A DNA stretch of 64,000 nt from CAVTLG01 sp963735495 (lineage in GTDB: Bacteria > Chloroflexota > Ktedonobacteria > Ktedonobacterales > Ktedonobacteraceae): the NCBI GenBank assembly GCA_963735495.1, contig CAVTLG010000014.1, forward strand, positions 124,001-188,000. Reading direction: 5' to 3'. The position numbers were made by a program, and so were the translations under genes. Each line of letters starts with the position of its first letter. The first letter of the stretch is position 1. Of this stretch, positions 7,486 to 16,274 are shown in pieces. The notes under the pieces are model-generated. The model saw nothing but the letters and a program-made list of their open reading frames with translations, was not told where the DNA came from and made no database searches.

Positions 7486-8520
7486 TTATGCATTTTGTGC
7501 TGCATTGAATACGTTATACCAGTTGATGTCATAATACGGTGAATATATATGATAGGGGTCGATTGTCCTTTTGAAATCGTTATGTCCGTTGATGTATCCA
7601 AAACTACCATTGAGCGAAATGAGCCATGGGCCTCCGCTGGACCCTCCTGTCATATCACAGGACGTAGAGATGACAGCTCTGGTGTCGTAGTTATAGGCTA
7701 TACCATAACTGGCACAATAGAAGATGGCGTTCCCGTCGAAAGGAGATGCTGCCGGATAGCCAAAGGGATAGAAGAACTGGTCTGTCGATTGTCCAAAGGC
7801 CCAGCCAGCTCCGCCAACGACGTTGATCAGCTTGCCATAGCTATTAGCCCAGACCGCTACGTCCGCGAAATCGTTCTCAAAGGAGCCTGAGTAGTACCAC
7901 TCAGCGGACGTTGCTATATATCTCGCGGTCCAGCAGCCATAGGGAGTCTTTCCATAATAGTATTGTGGACAGAACACCCAGTTTGTATACCAGTCCCCGG
8001 CTGAACCTCCCGCCACAACACAATGGCCTGCGGTATCGACGACGCTCTGGTTAATGCTCGTTGTTGCAGTGCCGGAGCAGGCATAATTGTAGCCAGTTTG
8101 CGGGTCGGTGAAGAAGATCCTGCCTATGGTTGCATAAGGTTGGGATGAGTAGGAACTGTGTGGAAGTGCGTTTGCGTTTGGCGTAACGGCCTCACTGGGT
8201 GGGATAGCGGCACCATGTATGGGTTTGCTGTGTATGCCTGATGGAACTGGCGGAGCTGAGCCAGAAGATGTTGCATGAGCAGTCTGCCTGGTAAGTTTGA
8301 CTTCGGTAAGGAGTGTACCAGCAGAACGTGCCGCCTGCATGCGTGCAGACGTCCAGTATGTGCGTATCAAGGCAGGTGACTGAGTGATCGGTCCAGACGC
8401 TATGACTCCTGAACGAGTAGTGCTCCTGGCTGCTACACTGTTTGTGCTAATCGCACGTAGTCCAATTATCAAGCATGACAGTATGAGCAGTGATCCGAGA
8501 CGCTGTGGTTTCCCTGACAT
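7486..8520 (-). CDS. Secreted trypsin-like serine protease (V8/Glu-endopeptidase type)
   Basis: A 344-residue preproprotein. Residues 8-24 (LGSLLILSCLIIGLRAI) are hydrophobic and act as a signal peptide or anchor. About 100 residues of Ser/Thr/Ala-rich propeptide follow. The catalytic domain begins near IGRIFFTDP and carries His in VDTAGHCV, Asp in ENDFADVAV and Ser in TGGSSGGPW. This is the chymotrypsin-fold triad with the short S1 (V8-like) layout. Paired cysteines suit an extracellular enzyme. AAAGGA lies nine bases before the ATG. Role inferred: exported proteolysis. Confidence 0.88.
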   Translation of the reverse strand: MSGKPQRLGSLLILSCLIIGLRAISTNSVAARSTTRSGVIASGPITQSPALIRTYWTSARMQAARSAGTLLTEVKLTRQTAHATSSGSAPPVPSGIHSKPIHGAAIPPSEAVTPNANALPHSSYSSQPYATIGRIFFTDPQTGYNYACSGTATTSINQSVVDTAGHCVVAGGSAGDWYTNWVFCPQYYYGKTPYGCWTARYIATSAEWYYSGSFENDFADVAVWANSYGKLINVVGGAGWAFGQSTDQFFYPFGYPAASPFDGNAIFYCASYGIAYNYDTRAVISTSCDMTGGSSGGPWLISLNGSFGYINGHNDFKRTIDPYHIYSPYYDINWYNVFNAAQNA

Positions 8521-9062
8521 CGAAGCTGTTCCTTTCGCGTAATCTGTATCATCTAACGATGGTTGCTATCGTATCTTGATCTATCCTCCAGCGTAACTGT
8601 TCAGGTAGGTGGGTGTGCTCGCGTAGGGACAATCCCTTGCGGTTGTCCGGGCCTGGCTGATGGCAGGTGATGGGCCGCCGCGAGGGACGCCAAGACCTTT
8701 TTCTCTTGCCCAAGGTAACAGATGGGCCACGAAAAAGGTCTTGGCTCGGCCCCTACGCGAGGTGACGCCGTACCTGAATAGTTACTCAAATTCGCGCTCC
8801 CTATTAGATAAAAGGGAGAATAGATGAAAAAGATACTAAACAATTGGTAAGCGAAGGCAATCCTGTCGATTTTATGTATCTGGTGAAGCTTCGTCTTATA
8901 GATGTGTTGTTATGTTTCGCGGCGCTAGTGTACGCCAGAAGTCCTATTTTGTAACATATTATGGTATTTTTCCGTATATTTTGGAAAAGGGTTATGTTGG
9001 TCTTTTCGGTCACAAATTTGCGCGATACTCTCCTGAAATTGCCTGTTAAGAGGAGCGATTCA
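8521..9062. other. Divergent intergenic region
   Basis: These 542 bases separate the protease gene (leftward) from the NACHT gene (rightward). They hold a family B MITE at 8620-8761. The remainder is AT-rich towards the NACHT gene and must carry both promoters, but I cannot pick a convincing -35/-10 pair. No gene is visible. Confidence 0.5.
8620..8761. repeat. MITE-like element, family B copy 1 (contains a bidirectional terminator stem)
   Basis: The termini TCGCGTAGGGAC and CCCCTACGCGA are inverted. Inside, GCCAAGACCTTTTT (8689-8702) pairs with AAAAAGGTCTTGGC (8732-8745), giving a 14-base stem with T and A runs at its loop side. The sub-repeat CAATCCCTTGCGGTTGTCC follows the left terminus. 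Further copies are at 12934-13074, 16066-16205 and 48688-48896. Confidence 0.8.
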
Positions 9063-12000
9063 ATGATATATAAGGTAGCACGAAAAATTGTAGGTGTGCG
9101 GGGCATTATTATCGGGGCTGTGGGAGGGGTGTGTACTGCTGTTGTCGCATCTTTATTGACGACGCAAACGACAGATGTTACGAAGACCAGTGTTTTTAGC
9201 CTGTTTTTCTGGCTTGCGCGACTGGGCTTCTTGCAATGGCTGATCATCGTGGCTTTTGTGCTCTTTCTGGCGCTGTTTCTGTTCTCTACCCTGCTGATTG
9301 TCCTTGAGTCGCGGCAGCGCTACCGCAAAGGACTGCAATTCTACTTAAAGGCTGTGTTATACGATAACGAAAGGATTGGTCCCAGGGGAGCTACCAGTCA
9401 ATCGCTGCCTTTGATCTTTGTGGACCTGCCTCTCGATGATGTTTTCATTCCTTTGCTGGCAGTGGCGGATAAGCCAACTTTCAATTCTCCCAGCTCACAA
9501 ATATCTTTAATAGAGGAGCTATTGAATAATCCCAGTGTGAGCGACGAGGAGCGCGAAGGTTTGCTAAGGAGTATCGATAACCTGTGGTCTATGCAGTCTG
9601 CGCAGATAACTACTGGTGTTGGGCAAGATGTGGGCGATCTTGTGTTTAGTGGATTGGATCATACAAGACCTGCCGCCATCATTTTAGGTAGCCCTGGTTC
9701 TGGCAAAAGCACGGTTCTGCGCTGGCTGGCGTTGAGCATGGCGCGAGGTTGGTTGTCTCCACGGAGTACTTTGCCCGCTACCCTCGCGCCGCTTCAGATA
9801 CCGATTTTAATTCCTGTCAGCGAGTATGCAAGTCGTCTGAGCCAGGAAGAAACGCTTACTTTCAGGCAATTTCTCAGTGAGTACCTGCGTAAGCTCTATC
9901 CTGAACCTGCAGAGCAGGCCACGGCGCTGTTGAACGAGTTCGCGGCGGGCAATTGCCTGCTATTGCTAGATGGCTTAGATGAGGCGTCGGATGATGCTTT
10001 GCGCAGGCGGGTTGCCAAGAACGTGTATACATTTATTCATAATGATGTTTTTGCTGAGGGTAGGAATGCTCAGCACCATAATCGCTTTGTGATTTCATCG
10101 CGCATTGCGAGCTATGAGCCTGGCGAACTGGACCACTTTGTTCACTATACCCTCTGCGATCTCAGCGATGAGCAGATCAGACACTTTCTGGAGATGTGGT
10201 GTCCTGCCGTCGAGCGTCATCAGTTTCTCTCTCTGCACAAAAAGGGCTTGACAGATGATCAGATCCTGCGTGCCGAGAGAAGCGGGACATTGCGCTATCA
10301 ACAGTTGACAGAGATACTGGACAAGAATCCGAATATTAAGCGCCTGGCGGTCAGCCCTCTGATGCTAACCATCCTGGCTCTTATACACCGTCAGGGTATT
10401 CCTCTGCCGCAACGGCGTGTTGACCTGTACCGTGTCGTGACCCGGACGCTCCTCGAATCCTGGAATCGTGATAACTTACACCCGGTCATCCCCAGAGAAG
10501 AGATACAATTGGCGGAGATCATGCTCAGCAACCTGGCGTATCGTCTGCATACGACTCCCGTGCTCAATCGGGAAGAAGCCATTACTATCGCGCACGAAAC
10601 GATGTTTAAGTTCTATCAATTGTCCGCCGGTCAGGTCAGTGACAGTGAAGAATTCATTGATAAGCTGCGTGTGAGTAGTGGCCTGTTTGTGCGCACAGGA
10701 CCTGGCCTCTACAGCTTTATGCATCGTACCTTCAGAGAGTATTTTGTGGCGCTGTATCTGCGTCCACTGCCGATTGAGGAACTCAAGCAGTTTATCAATC
10801 AGCATTATGCCTCGCCCGCCTGGAATGAACCCTTGCTCTTGCTGATTGCTTACAAAGGTGGATCGACAAATCTCAATGAAGTGCCGCAGGCAAATGACTT
10901 GATTGACACCCTTGCCGTGGCAGAAAATGAGTTCGATGATCTGCCCTGTCAGCGTCTCTTGTTTGCGGCCAATAGTATCATCGACTGTAATGCCTGGTTG
11001 ATTGATAAGGAACTCCAGCGCGCCATCACTTATCGTCTGCTTGAGCGCTATGGTGATTGCTGTGGGTCCGGGCGCTTTACGCAGTTGCAGCAGGATATCG
11101 AGCGGACCATGTTGCTCTGGTTGCGCGCGCAGCCGCAAACGATTAGCCAGCGCGACCTCTGGCCAGCGCTGCTAGATGCATGGCGCACTGCCCTCAGTGA
11201 GAGCGACAATGTTGTGCGTCAGGAAGGTGCTACGCGGCTCCTGGCGATCCTGGCGCCTGAACTGGCCAGTTGTCCTATACCTGTCATGCAAGCCTTGCTG
11301 CCACCTCTTTTAAGTCTGGCTCATCTGGAGGATTCACCGGGCTACCCGGATTGGGTGGTCAAAGATGTGCAGCGTAACGAGGTGCAGTCCGCCTCTTATC
11401 GGGTACAGGATTATGCGTGTATTGCGCTACGTCGGCTGGATGCAGCCGGTCCTGCTGGTTGGTTGCGTGATTATTGGGTCAAAGAGCAGTCAAGGGAGGC
11501 ATGCTTGCGATCTCTCGCTGAGCGCTCTCAAGAGTGTGGATATCTACTGACGCCAGCTTCGCTTCCCAACAAAAAAGAGAGCAGTGGCTGGGAACTTCAG
11601 CGCTCCATACGTCTGCACTGGCGGGAGAAACTGACACAAAACGAGCAGCGGGAACTGCTTTTGAGCAGTGAGACCGTACGCTATGCTTACACCTATCTGT
11701 TGGAGCATCTTTTTCGCGCGGAGCAAGAGAGTCCATCTGCACCCTGGGGTGAGGTCTGGTATCGCAGCTTGCGGGATGAGATGGCTCGTGGACATAGTGC
11801 CACCTATCAACTTTGTCTGGCGCTCAGGTTGATGATCAGTAGAGACGATAGTAGGCAACGGCAGGAGACCATTGAGGAATTTATGACCGCGCTCGCTGGT
11901 CATGATGCACAGCATGAACAAGCCTTGCTGACGATTATTCATCTCTATGTGCAGGATATTAAACCTTTGCGTCATCTGCAATATCCGCTTTTCCTGCATC

Positions 12001-12905
12001 ATACGCAATTTGAACCATATGTGGCTTTTCTCCAGCAAAGGCAGCAGGTGCAAAGTCTTTTTAGAGAAAATGCCAGTAAGCCAACCAACGAAGTCGAATA
12101 TCTGGAGTATATGTTGCGCTATCTGCCAGATATGCAAGAGTTGCAAGATCGCCAGGACCTGATCTCGTTGCGTCATACACTGCAGCACACCGCTCTGGTG
12201 GATAGCTTATGTGACGTGCTGAAGCAGCGTTCAGAAGTCTCGCCACTGGTCTTACTGGCTCTCTACTGCCTCTTTACGTCTGCTACACAGAGCGGGCAGG
12301 AGCAAGACCGCTCAAAGATACAGGAGAGTCTGCGGAAATTTGAGCGCAAGAGGCAAGCGGAACAAGTAGAGCATAAGCTGCTGCTGGCCGTTCTGCACAT
12401 GCAGGTTGATGCGCCGCGTCCTGTGCGTCAGACAGGACAATTACAGTCCGCTGATGCTATCGCCACTGCGCTCAGCGCGTTATCTCGCCGTCATAGGCTT
12501 TCTGCTCAAGAAGTAGAACTCTTACTCAATGCCTGTGCCAATATCCAGCCGTTGTCACGCGATGCCCAGAAAAAATTTGCTGTAGGGACGGTACACCAGT
12601 TGGCATATGGCTTGCTCACCCAGCCGTTTAGCCTGGAGACTGCCGAGCTATCCAGCATTGTCTCTGCCCTGGATGCGACGAATGCGTTGCGTTGTGCAGG
12701 TGCTGCATTGTTATTGTGCTACAATAAGTCGCTCTCACAAGATCCTGCACTGTGTAGCGATGCCGCACGCAAAATTGTGCAGATCTTAAGGGATGTGCCA
12801 TTGTCCTGTCGCTTACTAGATCCACCAGATAATTCCAGGAATTGGCGACTTGATGATATTCTTTTTGAGACATTGAGGGTTATTGGACGCGAAAAGCCCA
12901 TCTAA
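9063..12905 (+). CDS. Membrane-anchored NACHT-domain STAND NTPase
   Basis: I place the start at the ATG encoding MIYKVARK because AAGAGGAG lies eight bases upstream; frames open further upstream lack one. The product is about 1280 residues. Two hydrophobic segments (around residues 13-32 and 50-75) anchor it in the membrane. The NTPase core has Walker A LGSPGSGKST near residue 212, a Walker B of the NACHT type (LLLLDGLDEASDD, with the Asp-x-x-Asp/Glu arrangement) near 300, sensor ISSRIASYEPGEL, and the winged-helix stretch SPLMLTILALIHRQG. The remaining 750 residues are helical and read like irregular HEAT/TPR-type repeats, the usual ligand-sensing part of STAND proteins. Bacterial NACHT proteins include antiphage sensors, but some are signalling regulators; no effector enzyme domain is recognisable here. 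It ends convergent with the glycosyltransferase-like gene across a repeat-rich gap. Confidence 0.88.
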   Translation: MIYKVARKIVGVRGIIIGAVGGVCTAVVASLLTTQTTDVTKTSVFSLFFWLARLGFLQWLIIVAFVLFLALFLFSTLLIVLESRQRYRKGLQFYLKAVLYDNERIGPRGATSQSLPLIFVDLPLDDVFIPLLAVADKPTFNSPSSQISLIEELLNNPSVSDEEREGLLRSIDNLWSMQSAQITTGVGQDVGDLVFSGLDHTRPAAIILGSPGSGKSTVLRWLALSMARGWLSPRSTLPATLAPLQIPILIPVSEYASRLSQEETLTFRQFLSEYLRKLYPEPAEQATALLNEFAAGNCLLLLDGLDEASDDALRRRVAKNVYTFIHNDVFAEGRNAQHHNRFVISSRIASYEPGELDHFVHYTLCDLSDEQIRHFLEMWCPAVERHQFLSLHKKGLTDDQILRAERSGTLRYQQLTEILDKNPNIKRLAVSPLMLTILALIHRQGIPLPQRRVDLYRVVTRTLLESWNRDNLHPVIPREEIQLAEIMLSNLAYRLHTTPVLNREEAITIAHETMFKFYQLSAGQVSDSEEFIDKLRVSSGLFVRTGPGLYSFMHRTFREYFVALYLRPLPIEELKQFINQHYASPAWNEPLLLLIAYKGGSTNLNEVPQANDLIDTLAVAENEFDDLPCQRLLFAANSIIDCNAWLIDKELQRAITYRLLERYGDCCGSGRFTQLQQDIERTMLLWLRAQPQTISQRDLWPALLDAWRTALSESDNVVRQEGATRLLAILAPELASCPIPVMQALLPPLLSLAHLEDSPGYPDWVVKDVQRNEVQSASYRVQDYACIALRRLDAAGPAGWLRDYWVKEQSREACLRSLAERSQECGYLLTPASLPNKKESSGWELQRSIRLHWREKLTQNEQRELLLSSETVRYAYTYLLEHLFRAEQESPSAPWGEVWYRSLRDEMARGHSATYQLCLALRLMISRDDSRQRQETIEEFMTALAGHDAQHEQALLTIIHLYVQDIKPLRHLQYPLFLHHTQFEPYVAFLQQRQQVQSLFRENASKPTNEVEYLEYMLRYLPDMQELQDRQDLISLRHTLQHTALVDSLCDVLKQRSEVSPLVLLALYCLFTSATQSGQEQDRSKIQESLRKFERKRQAEQVEHKLLLAVLHMQVDAPRPVRQTGQLQSADAIATALSALSRRHRLSAQEVELLLNACANIQPLSRDAQKKFAVGTVHQLAYGLLTQPFSLETAELSSIVSALDATNALRCAGAALLLCYNKSLSQDPALCSDAARKIVQILRDVPLSCRLLDPPDNSRNWRLDDILFETLRVIGREKPI

Positions 12906-12933
12906 CTACTCAGATCAGCTAGCAGAGGGGAAC

Positions 12934-13074
12934 CGCGTAGGGACAATCCCTGGCGGTTGTCCAGGGTCGGTTCAAGATGGGCCGGGCCGCCGCCAGGGAC
13001 GCCAAGACCTTTTTTGCCTGGTTCCACACGCCAGAAGATCAACCAAAAAAGGTCTTCGCTCGGCCCCTACGCGA
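12934..13074. repeat. MITE-like element, family B copy 2
   Basis: The termini CGCGTAGGGACAATCCCTGG and GGCCCCTACGCGAG flank a core with GCCAAGACCTTTTTT and its partner AAAAAAGGTCTTCG. It sits 28 bases downstream of the NACHT stop codon, where the internal stem could end that transcript. Confidence 0.8.
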
Positions 13075-13100
13075 GCTTCCACAGTTCCTAACCTTTCCAC

Positions 13101-13336
13101 AAAAGTTACAAAGTTACAAAGTTACACCTTACTCCAGGTGTAACTTTGTAACTTTGTAACTTTTGTATCCATATTCTTTACTATTATATAGTATATATAT
13201 TTAATTATAAAAATATATATTAAAGTAGTATACTGGTGAAATAGGGATTGTAACTTTGTAACTTTCATGTAACTTTCGTGAATTGGCTTCTCAAGCGCGT
13301 TCAGGGTCCCAAAAGTTACAAAGTTACAAAGTTACA
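13101..13336. repeat. GTTACAAA array: 64-base palindrome plus a second inverted pair
   Basis: Arm 13101-13129 (three GTTACAAA-type units, flanked by AAAA and CCT) is exactly complementary to arm 13136-13164, with a six-base loop. After an AT-rich stretch (13165-13245), three more units lie at 13249-13276 in the inverted sense, and three in the direct sense at 13311-13336, which repeat the first arm. That gives twelve units in four blocks. The array fills the gap between the convergent NACHT and glycosyltransferase-like genes. It could be a MITE, a protein-binding iteron cluster or a bidirectional terminator; the sequence alone does not decide. Confidence 0.85.
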
Positions 13337-13359
13337 TGGGAAGAGTGGAGGAAAATATG

Positions 13360-15903
13360 CTAAGTATTCAATCTCAAGAGCGTGTATTGAATAGACCCGT
13401 CAGCAGCAATATTCATCAGATAGAGCTTCCTGCCGGGAAATGCCCGCTGTAATTCCCTGTAATCGGCTGTATCGCTGCCCCAGGCATAAATGACGTCTCC
13501 ACGTAGATAGGGATCATTCAGCGCAAAGAGCACCATCTGATAGATCGTGTAGTTGCTGGTGATCACAATCGCGTTGTGCAAAGCTGGATGGTGATAGATC
13601 TGGGTCAGGTTGATGTGGTATCCGTTGGGCAGACCGGAGTAGTCCTGGTAAAGTTGTATCTGTCTTGGCAGGTAGTACAGGAGATTGCAGAGTAGCAGCA
13701 TGGCAACCAGCGCCAGTGTCGGGATGCTTTGCACGATGGTGTTGCGTATTACCTGTTTGTTGCCATACCAGAAATGCCTGCATGCCTGTGCTGCATCCTG
13801 GCCTGCGTCGGCCAGGGTCAAGATACCACGCGCGGTAAGTATGAGCAGGAAGGGCAAGCTTTCAAAGAGGTAGCGTGGACCGAGGTAGATGCCATGGTAG
13901 AAATATCCCACATACGCGCCGATCAGGATAGTAGCGCTGACCAGGCAGAACCAGTCAGCCTTGCGAGCTCGCCAGGTGAGGAAGGGCAAGGCTAAAAATG
14001 CCAGGGTGAAGTAAAAGGGCCAGCCATACAGGTCGATCTCCAGGATGGTCAACAATTCGTCGATGTTGACCAGGCCAGCAGCCAGGGTGTGTTGTCCATA
14101 GAAACCGATGCCCTGCCCAAAGCCCCAGCGGTCGCCTGAGAAGAAGAGCAGGCGAGGTGTCACCCACGGACTTTGTGTCAGCAGGATGTTAAAGTCTAAT
14201 GTGATGAACACGAATATGAGTGCGATAGCCAGAAACAGGATGCCTGGTACAACCCAACGTCGCCAGGAGGTCCGCAACGGCTGTCGCGAGAGCAGCAGCA
14301 CACCCGGCACAACGATGATCACAAAGAGCACTGCTACCAGATCGCGTGTCAGCGCACCCATGCCAAAGAGCAAGGCCGCCAATGGCAGATTCCAACCGGC
14401 CTCTCCCTGTGCGAAGCGTAGCAGCGCCCACAATCCCCATGCCAGGTAGAAGAGGGCCACCGCGTGGCTAAGATAGCTCGCTGCCAGATAGCTATAAAAC
14501 GGTGAAAGGGTGCCCAAGAGCACCGCGAGTGTCGCTACGCGCCGATCAAAGAGTCGAGCAGCTAACAGGCCAATGGCCAGCAAGGCAAAGGTACCCAGGA
14601 GTGGTTCCACCAGCCATGGCGCTCCGAGCCAGATGCCAGGTACTAAAGTGAGTGACGTGCCTGGCGCATATTGTCCAAACCACTGGCCGTTGAAGAGAAT
14701 CATGAAGGGTCCAGGAAAGCGATCCACGGCGGCAGGAAGCGGTACCGCAAGATGTCCGGTTGCATACATCTTGGCGGCGAACAAGTATGCGCTGGCATCG
14801 TAAATATGTGGTTCGCCCTGATATTGTACGAGTGCGATCCAGCAAACAAAACACAGCGATCCTACTAACATGATCAAGGCAACCGGGTGTAACGCTACCG
14901 TCAGGCTGCGCCAACTGCGCATCACGATGTTTCCCCGTGTGGCAGTCGTCAGGCCAGACTGTTCTTCTGCGTGCTCTCTATCCTTGAGTGGGAAATGGGG
15001 TAGGGGCGTGTCCAGGCGACCGCCCCAGGGCGCACGCGAGGTGACGCCCCTACCCCATTTCCCAACGTTTATGCCCATTTCACAGAGGAGGACCGTCAGC
15101 AGTACCGCAAGCGCGCAGATCGCTGTGCGTAGCAGTGTGTCCAGCACCATGGCCGCAAAGGGCAACACATCTACGGGAAAAAACACACTGGCAATCTGCG
15201 TACTTTGTCCCTGGACCTCGCTGTTCACGACGATTGTGCGGTTGTTGCGATCCAGCGTGATCTGTATCACGGCATGGTCGGATGTGACCAGATCAAATGA
15301 CATGGGGGTCTCAGGTCGCCGCAGTTCGAGCTGTATACGCAGCGTGGAGCTAGCAGACGCTGACGGCAATGCCAGCGCGGACCCATTCGCAGGCCAACTG
15401 ACACTTGTAATCTGGTGCCCATTGAGGGATATATGCACATCGGACCAGTGACTTGTACCCGCGAGATCGCGCATCCATGCCTGAAAGCGGTAATAAAGAG
15501 AAGAAGAGATCGTATGCAGATAATGCGTGTCGAGCGTCAAATTGTTGGTGCTATCGGTGCCATCGATCTGATACTCATGCACAACCGGATCGTGCGCTGC
15601 GAATTGCAACGTCTGGAGACTGCCCAGCGTGCCCAATGCTATCGTCTCACTGCCAACATGCAGCGTCGCGTTGCCACCCTGCTCATCCACCTCAATCGGC
15701 AGTGCTAGCTGGTAACAGATGAAATCTGCCAGCAGGAGAGAGAGCAGAATAATAATCAGTATGAGCATTCTGCGTAATATAGAAATAATAGGATCATGCT
15801 TATGTTGCTTTATTTGTTCTATGGCATTATCTTTATGCAATAGCAAATATTTCCTCACTCTTAAATCTTTTCGAGATGTTATGCTGATGCAGGGCATTGC
15901 CAT
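13360..15903 (-). CDS. Polytopic glycosyltransferase-like membrane protein with an in-frame MITE
   Basis: This 847-residue protein resembles GT-C-fold (ArnT/PMT-like) enzymes, which use lipid-linked sugars on the outer face of the membrane. An N-terminal TM (about residues 46-65) is followed by a beta-rich ectodomain to about 255, a TM near 262-280, a polar linker, then about ten TMs from 335 onward. The GT-C-like loop after TM1 of the second part has EPHIYDASAYLFAAKMYATG, with the acidic/aromatic residues expected there. The linker around residues 283-308 is encoded by a family A MITE (KWGRGVTSRAPWGG, then TPLPHFP). The donor and acceptor are unknown. The first ATG has no clear Shine-Dalgarno, so the start is uncertain; later GTG/ATG codons (residue 16 or 46) are possible. 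Confidence 0.72.
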   Translation of the reverse strand: MAMPCISITSRKDLRVRKYLLLHKDNAIEQIKQHKHDPIISILRRMLILIIILLSLLLADFICYQLALPIEVDEQGGNATLHVGSETIALGTLGSLQTLQFAAHDPVVHEYQIDGTDSTNNLTLDTHYLHTISSSLYYRFQAWMRDLAGTSHWSDVHISLNGHQITSVSWPANGSALALPSASASSTLRIQLELRRPETPMSFDLVTSDHAVIQITLDRNNRTIVVNSEVQGQSTQIASVFFPVDVLPFAAMVLDTLLRTAICALAVLLTVLLCEMGINVGKWGRGVTSRAPWGGRLDTPLPHFPLKDREHAEEQSGLTTATRGNIVMRSWRSLTVALHPVALIMLVGSLCFVCWIALVQYQGEPHIYDASAYLFAAKMYATGHLAVPLPAAVDRFPGPFMILFNGQWFGQYAPGTSLTLVPGIWLGAPWLVEPLLGTFALLAIGLLAARLFDRRVATLAVLLGTLSPFYSYLAASYLSHAVALFYLAWGLWALLRFAQGEAGWNLPLAALLFGMGALTRDLVAVLFVIIVVPGVLLLSRQPLRTSWRRWVVPGILFLAIALIFVFITLDFNILLTQSPWVTPRLLFFSGDRWGFGQGIGFYGQHTLAAGLVNIDELLTILEIDLYGWPFYFTLAFLALPFLTWRARKADWFCLVSATILIGAYVGYFYHGIYLGPRYLFESLPFLLILTARGILTLADAGQDAAQACRHFWYGNKQVIRNTIVQSIPTLALVAMLLLCNLLYYLPRQIQLYQDYSGLPNGYHINLTQIYHHPALHNAIVITSNYTIYQMVLFALNDPYLRGDVIYAWGSDTADYRELQRAFPGRKLYLMNIAADGSIQYTLLRLNT
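14973..15070. repeat. MITE-like palindrome, family A copy 2, inside a coding sequence
   Basis: The arms GGGAAATGGGGTAGGGGCGT (near 14990) and ACGCCCCTACCCCATTTCCC (15044-15063) are inverted. The left flank GCTCTCTATCCTTGAG matches copy 3. The element lies wholly within the glycosyltransferase-like gene without breaking its frame. Confidence 0.8.
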
Positions 15904-16065
15904 CCATCGGGACTGGAGGCAACGGTGACGGTTGGGATTGCATCCGTTTCATTATACTGCCAGTGACGGTGTGCGTTCATCTCAATAGCCAGATGGTTCC
16001 GGTTCCCTGAGGGGGGAAACACTGGTAACGACTCAGGTGGGGCAACGTTTCAGGAACCGTGGAAG

Positions 16066-16205
16066 TTCGCGGAGGGGCCGAGCGAAGACCTTTTTTGTGG
16101 CCAGTCTGTTCCCTTGAGTGAAGAAAAAGGTCTTCGCGTCCCTCGCGGCGGCCCGGCCCGTCTCGAACCCACCCTGGACAACCGCCAGGGATTGTCCCTA
16201 CGCGA
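16066..16205. repeat. MITE-like element, family B copy 3
   Basis: Inverse orientation to copies 1 and 2. It starts TCGCGGAGGGGCCGAGCGAA and ends GATTGTCCCTACGCGA, with the AAGACCTTTTTT / AAAAAGGTCTT internal stem. The left flank CTCAGGTGGGGCAACGTTTC (from 16032) also flanks copy 4, so these two share a longer unit. It fills the gap between the TIR gene's end and the glycosyltransferase-like gene's start. Confidence 0.8.
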
Positions 16206-16274
16206 TTATCTCTGCGACCACGAAGTTTGTGAAACAGGAGCCTGTGGCGCAGCGCAGCAGGCTCCGCTGATCGC

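Noticed and set aside
8601..8843. Leftward 80-residue frame before the NACHT gene
   Set aside because: Also a MITE translation, without a Shine-Dalgarno or protein-like composition outside the repeat.
13095..13345. CRISPR array
   Set aside because: Repeats are contiguous 8-base units in palindromic blocks without spacers of equal length; no cas genes nearby.
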